Below are positions 18,052 through 27,773 of a stretch of 64,000 bases of DNA, one piece after another. The stretch comes from Indolivaga capnocytophagoides DSM 22835 (GTDB lineage Bacteria > Bacteroidota > Bacteroidia > Bacteroidales > Dysgonomonadaceae), in the NCBI RefSeq assembly GCF_000426485.1, contig NZ_AUFL01000009.1:124001-188000 (forward strand). The letters are read 5' to 3'. Under the pieces are notes generated by a model. The model had not been told where the DNA came from and did not search any database. It was given only the letters and a program-made list of their open reading frames with translations. The translations under genes and the position numbers were made by a program. How positions within the stretch are numbered: the first letter of the stretch is position 1; every line of letters starts with the position of its first letter.

Positions 18052-18882
18052 TCACGGAATCATTACTTCCATCGGTGCGCTGTAATTCCATCTTCTGATA
18101 CCACTACCTTTTGGCGTATCGTAATTTATGCGGGCTGCAGCACGCACAAACACCTTACGACCCGAAGGTATAGTTCCGTTCGATTGTATAGTTATCTCGT
18201 CTCCCAGCAAAGAATTGAATGCCGAACCTGTATATTCGATTTTACTTGACCATCTTTCGTCCCTGGCTCTATATCCGACACTTGAAGAATAGCTTATAAA
18301 AAACTGAATATCTGTTATATTTAGGAAACTATCGCTATAATCGCCCATTACCTGAACTTTTTCTTTAAATATCTCCGGAGAAACAGCTCTGGTCACACGC
18401 ACTTTTGCCGTAACCTTCCCATTTGCAACGGTAGGATCTCCCAGTAATTCCACTTTCAAAAATGGATAAACTTCGAATTTCACATTGTTGACTCCGCTTA
18501 TTTTAGTGTCTATCGTTTCATCAGCATAAACTATACCCCGTTCATCTTCTCTGACAAGAGGTATAAACGGTCCGTCAATACGGATATTATAGTCCGCTTT
18601 AAATAACTTGGTATTCTGAAAAGTCCCATCCGACATGCAATAAAAATCAGGATTCGGAGTCACATTTTCGCCCCAACTCGTTTCAGTCAATCTCACACGA
18701 ATGCCTTCACTTCCCTGATCGGTCAGCACCCGTTCGCCAGTAGCTATATCTACCACTTCGCCCTGTAAAGTTTCGCCCGGTTCATCATAGTTATCCATTT
18801 CGAATAAACTACAAGACGTAAACAAAGCGAGTACACATATAAAAATATAAGGTTCTATTTTTTTCATATTCCGTATATTCAT
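18052..18882 (-). CDS. DUF3823 lipoprotein of the PUL 2 susCD operon
   Basis: A 276-residue lipoprotein (LFTSC, Cys24). The opening segment ETLQGEVVDIATGERVLTDQ and the IRVRLTETSWG and DGTFQNTKLFKADYNIRI stretches are typical of DUF3823 proteins, which have two beta-sandwich domains and follow SusD in many Bacteroidetes PULs. They are thought to act as SusE/F-like accessory glycan binders. It starts 45 bases after the SusD stop, with a GTC-TGC-GAC dyad (about 18892-18905) in that gap. A second in-frame ATG at 18867 is an equally possible start. Binding to mannan is inferred from context only. Confidence 0.85.
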   Translation of the reverse strand: MNIRNMKKIEPYIFICVLALFTSCSLFEMDNYDEPGETLQGEVVDIATGERVLTDQGSEGIRVRLTETSWGENVTPNPDFYCMSDGTFQNTKLFKADYNIRIDGPFIPLVREDERGIVYADETIDTKISGVNNVKFEVYPFLKVELLGDPTVANGKVTAKVRVTRAVSPEIFKEKVQVMGDYSDSFLNITDIQFFISYSSSVGYRARDERWSSKIEYTGSAFNSLLGDEITIQSNGTIPSGRKVFVRAAARINYDTPKGSGIRRWNYSAPMEVMIP

Positions 18883-18927
18883 TATTTATAAAAGTCTGCG
18901 ACCTTTATTATTATAGATATAATATCA

Positions 18928-21003
18928 TTATCTGTTAGGTTGTTGATCAATTACCCTGCTTTTAGCAACTTCACCCGAAGGTATTGCAAAATAATAATCG
19001 ATAGCATTAAACTCAAAAGTCTTAAGACTAACCCATTGGAAACGTGCGTCAAAGAAATACTTTCCGGTTTGAGTTGAAAAGAACGGATATAAACCGCGGA
19101 AACGATACCTCGCATTATTACTGTAAAGAGATTTATCCCTGCTTTCGCCCCAGAATTCATCACGACCTTCGTAATGCGAAACACGCCATCTGCGTAAATC
19201 CCAGATAGTTTTATGCTCGAAAGCCAGCTCTTTGCGTCGTTCTTTACGTACAATATCCAAACCTGTTCTGTTAGAAGTAATCTGACTGGTCAACTGAGTA
19301 GCTCCGGCACGTTCACGAATGGCATTAACAGCTTCTGTAGCCACCTGTATCAGATTAGAACCATCAGGAGAAGGAGCTCCTGCCAAAGATAGTTCCACAC
19401 CGGCTTCCGCTGCATTAAGCAATACTTCGGCGTAGCGCATCAAAATAAACGGCTGAGCCGATTTACCTTCTCCGGCTTCGAATGACGGATCCGGATTAAG
19501 CCATTTACGACCATAAAGACCTGTAAGACAACCTTCACCAAAATCATAGAACGGACCATTGGCTCCGGCAGCGGTCATATCTTTTCCATTATAAGAAACG
19601 ATTTCCTGACTATTTCCATCTCTTGGACTCAAAAACAAAGTCTTAGGTGTATTTTTATAAGCATCCAGATGCTGATAACGTGTATCAGCCGAATTATACG
19701 AATAATCATTAAACAATGGTTTTACAGGAGAAGACCCCGTATAAATACCTGCACGAATCTCAATTTCTTTTCCCTTAAACATATCTCCGGGGAAAATAAC
19801 ATAGGCACGCAAACGAGGTTCTGCGTTTTTAAAGAAATCCATCGGTTTATCGTACATTATATAATCGCCCGTAGTGTTAGACGAACCCGTTGTAACTTTT
19901 ACAGTACCATTCGGATAGCGATCGAATCCATCGAACAACTCCAGAAAATCCAAAGTAGGACAAGTTCCCGATGCTAATGGAGCACGGAATATAAATGGAG
20001 CACTGTAAGCATCATATCCGTGGGTTAATGTCGGGTATTGATACTGCTTCACATAAATATTTTCGGGACTGGACAAGTCGCTGAACATATCCACCATATT
20101 CTGATATTGAGCTTCTTTATCTGTTGCCGACCATTTCTTCTTATACAGAGAATAACCTCCGGTTTCCATTACTTCACGGGCAGCCTTATAAGCTTCTGTA
20201 AAATACCTTTTAGATGCAGCCTGCCACGTATCACTTGCAAAACCTATAACTCTTACACCTGTCTTTTCACCCAATCCGGTCATACGTCCGGGCAGTGTTT
20301 CGTTATATTTTGCTACAGATCCGGCATATAACATCGCCTCGGATTTGAAAGCAAGAGCAACGTATTTATTCGAATAACCTGTTCTCGGACTGGTTGTTTC
20401 CAGTAGCTCGGCAGCCTTATCAAAATCGGCTAATACCTGATCCCAAGTTTCTTCTTCGGTCGAGCGAGGCACTTCCAATTCACTTGATTCAGCAGGATAA
20501 GGAATAACTTTAGTAACCAGCGGAACTCCTCCGAAACGGCGAGCCATAGCATAAAATACAGTCGCACGTACAAAATATGCCTCACCCAAATAGTGATTGT
20601 AGCGTTTTTCCGTAAAAGCCTCCCTGTATTTAGGCAGGGTTTCCAACAAGTAATTTGCATCTCTCAATAGTTTGAAAGGTTGAGCTTTCTTTCCCTCATC
20701 ATTCCAGTATGGTGTATCCTCACCTGTAAAGGCTGAGCATATTCCATCTCTGTTCAAGGCTTCTCCGGTTCCCGATATCCCCATGGCTCCAAGCCAAGAG
20801 TCGAACCTCAGTCCCCATTGAGGCATGTATTTAAATTCCTCAAAAGGCATGTAGCTGTACATACGTGCCAGATAAATCTCCATCCCCGACTCATTGGTCA
20901 TCAGGTCTTCATCCGTTACAATATTCTTAGGCGATATATCCAGATCATTACACGATGTAATAAACAGCATACCGAGTAAGGCTAACATAAATATCTTTTT
21001 CAT
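18928..21003 (-). CDS. SusD/RagB-like lipoprotein (alpha-mannan PUL 2)
   Basis: A 691-residue glycan-binding lipoprotein. The ATG at 21003 is preferred because it starts MKKIFMLALLGMLFITSC with the lipobox Cys at 18; the longer frame begins at a GTG. It has the N-terminal SusD helical region (YLARMYSYMPFEEF), TPR-like helices (RYNHYLGEAYFVRATVFYAM) and the C-terminal RagB signature (ERRKELAFEHKTIWDLRRWR). It pairs with the SusC encoded upstream and should present mannan oligosaccharides to it. It is longer than most SusD proteins because of insertions in the middle part (about 300-480). Confidence 0.95.
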   Translation of the reverse strand: MKKIFMLALLGMLFITSCNDLDISPKNIVTDEDLMTNESGMEIYLARMYSYMPFEEFKYMPQWGLRFDSWLGAMGISGTGEALNRDGICSAFTGEDTPYWNDEGKKAQPFKLLRDANYLLETLPKYREAFTEKRYNHYLGEAYFVRATVFYAMARRFGGVPLVTKVIPYPAESSELEVPRSTEEETWDQVLADFDKAAELLETTSPRTGYSNKYVALAFKSEAMLYAGSVAKYNETLPGRMTGLGEKTGVRVIGFASDTWQAASKRYFTEAYKAAREVMETGGYSLYKKKWSATDKEAQYQNMVDMFSDLSSPENIYVKQYQYPTLTHGYDAYSAPFIFRAPLASGTCPTLDFLELFDGFDRYPNGTVKVTTGSSNTTGDYIMYDKPMDFFKNAEPRLRAYVIFPGDMFKGKEIEIRAGIYTGSSPVKPLFNDYSYNSADTRYQHLDAYKNTPKTLFLSPRDGNSQEIVSYNGKDMTAAGANGPFYDFGEGCLTGLYGRKWLNPDPSFEAGEGKSAQPFILMRYAEVLLNAAEAGVELSLAGAPSPDGSNLIQVATEAVNAIRERAGATQLTSQITSNRTGLDIVRKERRKELAFEHKTIWDLRRWRVSHYEGRDEFWGESRDKSLYSNNARYRFRGLYPFFSTQTGKYFFDARFQWVSLKTFEFNAIDYYFAIPSGEVAKSRVIDQQPNR

Positions 21004-21044
21004 ATCTGTATTTTTTAGATTCGTCACTTTTCACTAAGTAACAA

Positions 21045-21126
21045 TAAGTATTTAATGTTGCATTTTAAAGCAATAACTATCTATTGCTGTTATACTTAAA
21101 CAGTCATCAAATAGGTCTGAGACCTT
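21045..21126 (+). repeat. Intercistronic repeat A, inverted copy between susC and susD
   Basis: It contains AGTATTTAATG near its left end, TGTTATACTT in the middle and the palindrome AGGTCTGAGACCT at 21113-21125, which overlaps the susC TAA (21125-21127). Unlike the other copies it points against the direction of transcription. It also contains an internal hairpin AGCAATA/TATTGCT (21069-21075 with 21082-21088). Confidence 0.6.
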
Positions 21127-24100
21127 AAAAAGAAAGGGATAATCCTAGTGTATAAGTTTTATTCAGTGGATATAAACGCCCATTGTCATCATCAGGATGT
21201 TCAGGATCCACAAATTTTACTTGCGTAATAGTAAACAAATTGTAAGCATTGGCAAAAATTCTCAGATTCATTGTCGGCCAGGCTTTCCATTTGGGTAAGG
21301 TATATCCTAGTTCTACACTTTTAAGACGCAGATATGCCGTACTTACTCTATTGAATTCCGAATCGCTGCGTGGATAACGACCTGTATATCCATAATATCC
21401 GCTCACCCACTCGATAGATGGATCATAAGGGTCTGCTGTTGGATCAACCGGATGCCAACGATCCAGATATTGCTCCAATGTACCACCTCCGTTTGTACCC
21501 CATATAGCATACAACGGCTCTTTATATTCCATAGATCCTAAAGCCGATCCCTGAAACAGGGCACTCATATCGAGATTTTTATACTTAACATCAAAACTGA
21601 AACTATAATTCAGCCACGGTGTTTGGTCGAAAGCATAAGGATGGACATCCAATCCATCAATTTGTCCGTCTCCGTTCCAGTCCTGATATTTATAATCTCC
21701 GGGCAATATATCCCTGTCTTTATAACCGGGATAAGACCATATATCCTGCCAGCTTGTATAACGTCCTGCCGATTCGTATCCGAACTGCATACCCTGATAA
21801 CGGTTTGTAAGATTATCATTACGCCATCTGTCATAAGAGTTACCCCATGGGCCTTTTTCCGATGCGGTCATGTATTTCTGACGTGTAATAGTACCAATAG
21901 CCTTTACTTTATAGAACACATCCCCTATCTGATTGCGGTGCGAGAGTTCGAGGTCAATACCGAAGTGACGGTCGCTATCGAGGTTTTCTCTCGGAGCATC
22001 TGCACCCACCACAGTAGGCAGGTCTCCTTTACGACGGGCAAAACGTCCCTCACGGCGGCGGTCGAAATAGTCTACAACAAATCCGAATAAACCGTTCCAG
22101 CCTTCAAAATCGACTCCGACATTGAATGTTCGGGATTCAAACCAAGTAATATTTCTGTTTGGAAGTGCCTTTGTTGCAACTCCATTCACAAACTGATCTC
22201 CGAAAATATAGCCGGGAGCATACTGTGCATAATATCCTTTGTCCCCATTATCTCCGGTTGCAGGATAAGTATAACCGGTTGCCCAGTCGTAATCCAGATC
22301 GCCGTCATCACCCAGTATACCATAACTGGCTCGCACTTTCAACTGATCTACAAAAGAAAATAGAGGAACTGATTTAAAGAATGGCTCTTCCGACAATCTC
22401 CAACCCACAGAGGCAGAAGGGAAAAATCCCCATTGATGACCTTTTGCAAACTTCGAAGATCCATCGTATCTGAATTGAGCTTCTGCAATATAACGGTTAT
22501 CAAATGTATAGTTAACCCTACCGATAAGAGCAGAATTGGCCTGATCATAAAGATCATTATTACCGGTCAACATACCGCCTTTCTGATTTTCATCCACACC
22601 TGCGAACAAGTATTCCATGGCGAATGCCAAATCACGCATAGCGTAGAAATTATCTCCGTCACGCTTCTGAGTTTCCCATCCGACCACACCATTTACAGCA
22701 TGCTTCTTATCGAATGTACGATTATAATTAAGTGTGAACTGTGCTAATTTCTGCTGTTTCGAAAAGTTTTCACGTCTCAATTGATTCGGTGAACTTTCGT
22801 TATACAACTTTTGATCATATAGTCCTGAAACTTTATTGTAAGCATACTGGTAGTATTCTTTACGGAATATCGTATTATCGTCCATTCTGTAATCGTAACT
22901 GAATAGAGCTTTTGCTGACAACCCCTTCAATTCGGGCAATATTGTTTCCAGATCGAAATTCAATGAAGCGGAAGATTGAAAATATTTTTGCTTGTACTTA
23001 CGGTATCCCGATACATCGGATGTCATTTTGGCTACCGTATTTTCTTCCAGATCCAAGCCTTCGTAATTGAGCATTGTATTTTCAGGGTCGGCATAAGCAG
23101 GATTCAATACCCCTTGACGCCAATAGTTTCTGATTATATCCGAAGAACCTGAATAAGGAGTATTACGTTGATCCGCAACTCCACTCAAGCTAAGTTCGAA
23201 AGTCAGACCTCTTGTTATTTCGGTATTTATATTCGATCTAAGATTGAATTTATCGTAATTCAAATCTCCCGATTTAAATAATCCTTCCTGATAGAAGTAG
23301 CCTAATCCCACATAAAACTGAGTTTTTTCACTACCTCCCGTAATACTCACATCATGCTGAGTCTGAGGTGATGTTTCGGCGAATATAAGTTTGTTCCAAT
23401 CCGTAGAACGGCGTGTACCATTACGAAAAGCTTCGAAATCGGCTTCGGTATATATAAGATTTCCGCCATTGATATTATTCATCGACTTCTCATTATAGAT
23501 CGTCATCGTTTCGAAAGCATTCGCCAGTTTAGGCATTTTCGAAGGTTGCTGTATAGTATAAGAGGCGTTATACGAAACCGATGTCTTACCAGCTTTAGAC
23601 CCTTTTTTGGTCGTAACCAGAATAACGCCATTAGCGGCACGCACCCCGTATATTGCAGCAGAAGCATCTTTCAATACAGATATATCTTCGATATCATTGG
23701 CATTCAAACGCTGGAAATCGGCAGCTTCACGAGGGATCCCGTCTATTACAACCAACGGAGACCCTAATCCTCTGATGTCCAAATTATTATTATATGTTCC
23801 GGGTTCGGCACTTTTTTGCCATACACGGACACCTGCAATACGTCCGGTCAACATATTCTGCGGATTCTCATTCTTTGTCTGGAGCATTTCCGAACCCTTA
23901 ATTCCTGCCACAGCTCCTGTAAGAGTCGCTTTCTTTTGTGTACCATATCCCACAACTACCACATCGTCCAATGCAATGCTTTGGTCATCGGTGAGCGATA
24001 CATTAATTTCGGTACGTCCGTTTACCTTTTCTTCTTTAGTACTCAGCCCTAGAAATTTAAACTCAAGGGTCGCATCCTTAGCAGCTTCGATAGTATACTT

Positions 24101-24307
24101 ACCATCAATATCTGTAATTGTTCCATTTGTCGTGTTCTTCACCGCAACGGTCGCTCCGATAACAGGCTCCTGATTATTATCCAGTACTTTACCTGATATT
24201 TTGATATTTTGTGCCAATAACGATAAAGGCATAAAAACAACAAAGAGCATCACTAAAACCCTATAATGCAAGGATTTTATGTTTTTAGCATATTGTGCTT
24301 TTATCAT
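21125..24307 (-). CDS. SusC-like TonB-dependent outer-membrane transporter (PUL 2)
   Basis: A 1060-residue outer-membrane importer. The signal peptide ends near SLLAQ (33), followed directly by the carboxypeptidase-regulatory-like domain (about 34-110), the TonB-box region DVVVVGYGTQKKA (about 112-126), the plug (to about 235, ending NGVILVTTKKG) and a barrel finishing LGLSLSF. There is no STN domain, so it should not signal to an ECF/FecR pair; control more likely comes from the divergent regulator at 34537. It lies 20 bases downstream of the GH76 gene. Its cargo is inferred to be alpha-mannan oligosaccharide. Confidence 0.96.
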   Translation of the reverse strand: MIKAQYAKNIKSLHYRVLVMLFVVFMPLSLLAQNIKISGKVLDNNQEPVIGATVAVKNTTNGTITDIDGKYTIEAAKDATLEFKFLGLSTKEEKVNGRTEINVSLTDDQSIALDDVVVVGYGTQKKATLTGAVAGIKGSEMLQTKNENPQNMLTGRIAGVRVWQKSAEPGTYNNNLDIRGLGSPLVVIDGIPREAADFQRLNANDIEDISVLKDASAAIYGVRAANGVILVTTKKGSKAGKTSVSYNASYTIQQPSKMPKLANAFETMTIYNEKSMNNINGGNLIYTEADFEAFRNGTRRSTDWNKLIFAETSPQTQHDVSITGGSEKTQFYVGLGYFYQEGLFKSGDLNYDKFNLRSNINTEITRGLTFELSLSGVADQRNTPYSGSSDIIRNYWRQGVLNPAYADPENTMLNYEGLDLEENTVAKMTSDVSGYRKYKQKYFQSSASLNFDLETILPELKGLSAKALFSYDYRMDDNTIFRKEYYQYAYNKVSGLYDQKLYNESSPNQLRRENFSKQQKLAQFTLNYNRTFDKKHAVNGVVGWETQKRDGDNFYAMRDLAFAMEYLFAGVDENQKGGMLTGNNDLYDQANSALIGRVNYTFDNRYIAEAQFRYDGSSKFAKGHQWGFFPSASVGWRLSEEPFFKSVPLFSFVDQLKVRASYGILGDDGDLDYDWATGYTYPATGDNGDKGYYAQYAPGYIFGDQFVNGVATKALPNRNITWFESRTFNVGVDFEGWNGLFGFVVDYFDRRREGRFARRKGDLPTVVGADAPRENLDSDRHFGIDLELSHRNQIGDVFYKVKAIGTITRQKYMTASEKGPWGNSYDRWRNDNLTNRYQGMQFGYESAGRYTSWQDIWSYPGYKDRDILPGDYKYQDWNGDGQIDGLDVHPYAFDQTPWLNYSFSFDVKYKNLDMSALFQGSALGSMEYKEPLYAIWGTNGGGTLEQYLDRWHPVDPTADPYDPSIEWVSGYYGYTGRYPRSDSEFNRVSTAYLRLKSVELGYTLPKWKAWPTMNLRIFANAYNLFTITQVKFVDPEHPDDDNGRLYPLNKTYTLGLSLSF

Positions 24308-24326
24308 ACTGCTTATTTATTTAAGG

Positions 24327-25778
24327 TTAGTTTTTCTTTTCCAATTCGTATTTTGCCAGCACCGCATATTCGGCAGCAAAAGCAAACGTAAACATGCCTT
24401 CCATATTGTTCTTTCCCTTCTCACGATTCCATCCGACCAATAAGTTAGGAGGCAGAAATCCCTTATAGAAAAAGTTCTCATACGCATAATCCAGATTCTT
24501 CTGGAAACTTTCTATATTCTTTGCTACATCCGGATGAGAAGGATACAGATCCACATATCCACGCATCAATACTCCGTTAAACCAGTTATTAAATCCTGAA
24601 ATATCGTAAGTATAATGCTCTGCAACAGTAGCTCCGAGCTTAGCAAAATATTTGAAGCTATTGTCCGATAATTGTTTCGCATCATCCAGATATACCTGTT
24701 CCTTGGTCACCCGATACAGATCGGCAGCACCAGAAAGCATAGTTCCGCTATTGTATGAAATAGCCGGCCCTACTTTATCTCTAAGACCTGTGTTCTTGCG
24801 GTATTTTACATTGTCAATTATTTCGTAAGCGACATCACAATTAGGATCACATCCACCCATCATATCATCATATACACCATCCGAACGCATCAGGCTGTTT
24901 TTTTGCCAGTCGTATATCGCACGGGCAAACTTCAGATAATATTCACTCTTTTTCATCGATGCTGTTTTACGGTTTTGGTTCGCATCGATATATAAGTATG
25001 AAATTTCATCATTTTTGCCTTGATACAGTTCGCTTAACCAAACCAATGGACTTACCATAGGCCCGTTACTGCATGAATGTTTGGTTGTATAACCGGGACC
25101 CCATGTAATGCCTCCATTTTCTTTACCATTGTCATCCAAAGTACAATCCCAGCCATCCAATACATACTGAGACAAGTATTCAGCCTTTATCAGATAAGTT
25201 TGATCTGCGGTCAGCTTATAAGCCTCGATAAGTTCACGTATCAACCATTGCTGGTCATCATATACATTGTGAATCCCGTCTACACTCGCCGACCCTTTAT
25301 CTCCTCCCCGATCCACACCATATACAGACCATTCCTTGGTCTGAGTATAAGAAGTCAGAGTGAAGGTTCCCTGATAAAAAGCTGCATTCTCATACAGATC
25401 ATGTAATAACTGAGTATAACGGGCAAAATTCTTATCATATAATTCAGATTTACCGTGTTCTTTATTGGCTTTAAGTCCATGGAGAATAGCATTTACGGCT
25501 TCTATCGAACTTGTATACATCCATACACTACCCTTTTCGGCTGAACGGGTTCCTGTATAAGGATTATAATATCTTGCCATAGCCATACCCGATCCGGTAA
25601 AATGATTCACCACAGCACTGTCAACCATCTGCATAGCCCGAAGCAGATTCTGCTCCACCAGGTCAGAAGAAGTAATAGGCCCACCTCCGTTATCTCCGTT
25701 GTTATTCTCGGGATCATCACTGCAAGCAGCAGTTACAACGAGCAATAAAGAAAAAATAGTCACAAATAATTTTTTCAT
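24327..25778 (-). CDS. GH76 endo-alpha-1,6-mannanase, surface lipoprotein
   Basis: A 483-residue lipoprotein (VVTAAC, Cys19, followed by an acidic and glycine-rich stretch typical of surface export). The (alpha/alpha)6 fold shows the GH76 catalytic pair in HNVYDDQQW (D174, D175), with GDKGSASVDG before it and NGPMVSPLVWLSELY and ISYNSGTMLSGAADLY after it. GH76 enzymes cut alpha-1,6-linked mannan backbones such as those of fungal mannan or mycobacterial lipomannan. The lipobox and its position beside susC suggest surface action producing oligosaccharides for import. GH76 membership is strong; the exact polymer is not shown by the sequence. Confidence 0.9.
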   Translation of the reverse strand: MKKLFVTIFSLLLVVTAACSDDPENNNGDNGGGPITSSDLVEQNLLRAMQMVDSAVVNHFTGSGMAMARYYNPYTGTRSAEKGSVWMYTSSIEAVNAILHGLKANKEHGKSELYDKNFARYTQLLHDLYENAAFYQGTFTLTSYTQTKEWSVYGVDRGGDKGSASVDGIHNVYDDQQWLIRELIEAYKLTADQTYLIKAEYLSQYVLDGWDCTLDDNGKENGGITWGPGYTTKHSCSNGPMVSPLVWLSELYQGKNDEISYLYIDANQNRKTASMKKSEYYLKFARAIYDWQKNSLMRSDGVYDDMMGGCDPNCDVAYEIIDNVKYRKNTGLRDKVGPAISYNSGTMLSGAADLYRVTKEQVYLDDAKQLSDNSFKYFAKLGATVAEHYTYDISGFNNWFNGVLMRGYVDLYPSHPDVAKNIESFQKNLDYAYENFFYKGFLPPNLLVGWNREKGKNNMEGMFTFAFAAEYAVLAKYELEKKN

Positions 25779-25811
25779 CTTTCTTATTTTCTTTTAGCTA
25801 TCCGGCACTTC

Positions 25812-25835
25812 CTCCGTACACATAAGCATACGGAG
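25812..25835. other. Intercistronic hairpin upstream of GH76
   Basis: Inverted repeat CTCCGTA (25812-25818) and TACGGAG (25829-25835) with a 10-base loop, in the 105-base gap between the two-module lipoprotein stop and the GH76 start. There is no T run on either side, so an mRNA-stability or processing hairpin is likelier than a terminator. Confidence 0.45.
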
Positions 25836-25883
25836 AAAAGATATAGCCGAATTCTTTTTATTACTATATAAAGAACTAATACC

Positions 25884-27698
25884 TCAATTCAGAGCGATAT
25901 TATAGAGAACCAGTTTATTCTCATCACCGTTTAATTCGCCGTTGTACACCCCAAGAACCAGAGTTACATCACTTCCGTTAAACTGAGAAAGGTCATAAAC
26001 AAACGAAGCATATTTATCGGGATCTCCGGCTCCACCCTCTCCATGCTTAAATTTCCAGCAACCATCAGCAGCAGCCGATGCTTCTTTTGCTGTATTGGAT
26101 TTAGGAGATAAATGAGTTACCGTTCCATTATTTTCTATCGCAGTCATTTTGAAGAAGGTATAATTACTTCCAAAGTTCCGAGTCTTGAAGGTAAGCTTGT
26201 TCTGTCCTTCTGAGACACTGAATTTCGCATAGAAATAAGATTCCGGAACTTTTGTATCTATCGGTCCGTTACCTGTTGTTTTGATCAGATATCCTTCCGA
26301 AGGGAACACTTCCGGATCCTTCCTTAACGGAACAAATGACCATGTAGCACCGATATGACCGACATCTCTCCAAGCACGGTAAGCGTCAACATAATTATCT
26401 CTATTTCCAGACTTAGGACTGATACCTGTAAAAGATTTCCGAGTATGAGGCATTGTCGAACGCACCATTTCCTGTGTCAATTTCCATCCCGATACAACTT
26501 CTGTTCCGGGTATCCAATTCCAATCGGTTACATTTTCCTGAGCAAAAGATATACGGCGAAGCACTAATTGCTTATAATAATTACCGGTTTCTTTCCGATA
26601 AATCCCCACTGCTACAATCACTTCTTTTCCGATATACTTACTCAAATCGAAATGAAAATCGGTATAGTCGCCCGAACCATAGGTCTTAGTATCCCCAACC
26701 TTCTCTGTCACAGGTTCTGCAGCAGACAGATCAATAACCTGCACCCCAAAATAAGCGAGTGAAGAAGCGTCTGCACTATGCGTACGGACTCTCAATGACA
26801 ATATCTTATTATCAGCGGTGATTGACTTACTGCCATATACATACGAATCGAACACATCCATATCTGCAGGATTTTCCTGTTCTTTTCCTGTATTTCTGAT
26901 TTGTAGTGTAGTACCTTCATTCTGCTCCTGCCATGCTCCCCAGAAGTCAAGCGTACACATATAGTCGCATGCCCAATCCCAATGAGGATAAGCATCGGCA
27001 TTACGTCCGCCACGATATTCACTGAAGAACCATTTATCGGCATTTTGTAAATCCACTGCTGTTTTTCCCCGAAGCAACTCAACTCCGCCCATCTGAACAT
27101 CAAGCACAACCATACCATCAACAAAATCGCTTTTCGCAATCTTCCGGGTTATAGTCAAAAAGCCGGCTTTAGTAAAAGTGACATCATAGTCATTAATACC
27201 CAAACCATCCAGAACATATTTACCATCTGCACCTGTTGTCACAGAATTAGATGTCGACACACTAACGACCACATCAGCCAGAGGAGTACGGTCTTTATCC
27301 GCCTGAGTTATCACCCCTTGAATCTTCACCGATTTCAACAACGACATATTAGCTGTCGCTATCTTATCTTCAGTAAACTTAGCAGGGGTAATAGTGGTAC
27401 TGATCGTTTGATAACCCTCAGCCGAAAATGTCACAGCATGCGAATCAATCGTTACATTATTGAATGTATACTTTCCATCACTGCCGGTAGTCACAGATCC
27501 ATCAGAACCTCCGATGCTAGATATCGTGACAGTCGCTCCGGCAATTGGCTCACCAACGTCATCAGTGACCAAACCCACGACCGTTCCCGTACCTAAAGCA
27601 ACCGATTTATCGTCGTCGCTACACGCACCCAATGCCATAACGAAGGCACATAAGAGTCCTGTAAAGACAAAAGCCTTTAAAAAATTAGTCAGTTTCAT
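25884..27698 (-). CDS. Surface lipoprotein: two carboxypeptidase-regulatory-like domains plus two related C-terminal modules
   Basis: A 604-residue lipoprotein (ALGAC, Cys26, then SDDD). Residues about 36-108 and 121-200 are two Ig-like carboxypeptidase-regulatory domains, both with TTGxDGKY. They form a stalk. The C-terminal part has two modules of about 190 residues (about 205-395 and 405-604). Each ends in the same pattern, FDLSKYIGKEVIVAVGIY with KQLVLRRISF in the first and YDLSQFNGSDVTLVLGVY with NKLVLYNIAL in the second, so they look like an internal duplication. No catalytic motif is visible. Between the GH76 and DUF4965 genes, a surface mannan-binding protein is the natural reading. 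I do not recognise the module family. Confidence 0.75.
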   Translation of the reverse strand: MKLTNFLKAFVFTGLLCAFVMALGACSDDDKSVALGTGTVVGLVTDDVGEPIAGATVTISSIGGSDGSVTTGSDGKYTFNNVTIDSHAVTFSAEGYQTISTTITPAKFTEDKIATANMSLLKSVKIQGVITQADKDRTPLADVVVSVSTSNSVTTGADGKYVLDGLGINDYDVTFTKAGFLTITRKIAKSDFVDGMVVLDVQMGGVELLRGKTAVDLQNADKWFFSEYRGGRNADAYPHWDWACDYMCTLDFWGAWQEQNEGTTLQIRNTGKEQENPADMDVFDSYVYGSKSITADNKILSLRVRTHSADASSLAYFGVQVIDLSAAEPVTEKVGDTKTYGSGDYTDFHFDLSKYIGKEVIVAVGIYRKETGNYYKQLVLRRISFAQENVTDWNWIPGTEVVSGWKLTQEMVRSTMPHTRKSFTGISPKSGNRDNYVDAYRAWRDVGHIGATWSFVPLRKDPEVFPSEGYLIKTTGNGPIDTKVPESYFYAKFSVSEGQNKLTFKTRNFGSNYTFFKMTAIENNGTVTHLSPKSNTAKEASAAADGCWKFKHGEGGAGDPDKYASFVYDLSQFNGSDVTLVLGVYNGELNGDENKLVLYNIALN

Positions 27699-27773
27699 TT
27701 GTTTATTAGATTTATATTGAACTGTGTGTATATGTAGTTAAGGCATCAAGCCTCCGCTTTATAAATCGTCAGG

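Noticed and set aside
23607-24173. A long plus-strand frame (188 codons) within the PUL 2 susC.
   Set aside because: It is antisense to the well-defined SusC plug region and its translation has no recognisable features; a shadow of the real gene.
24327-25778. Assigning this gene to GH88/GH105 unsaturated uronyl hydrolases because of the (alpha/alpha)6 fold.
   Set aside because: The adjacent aspartate pair in YDDQQW and the operon context fit GH76 better.
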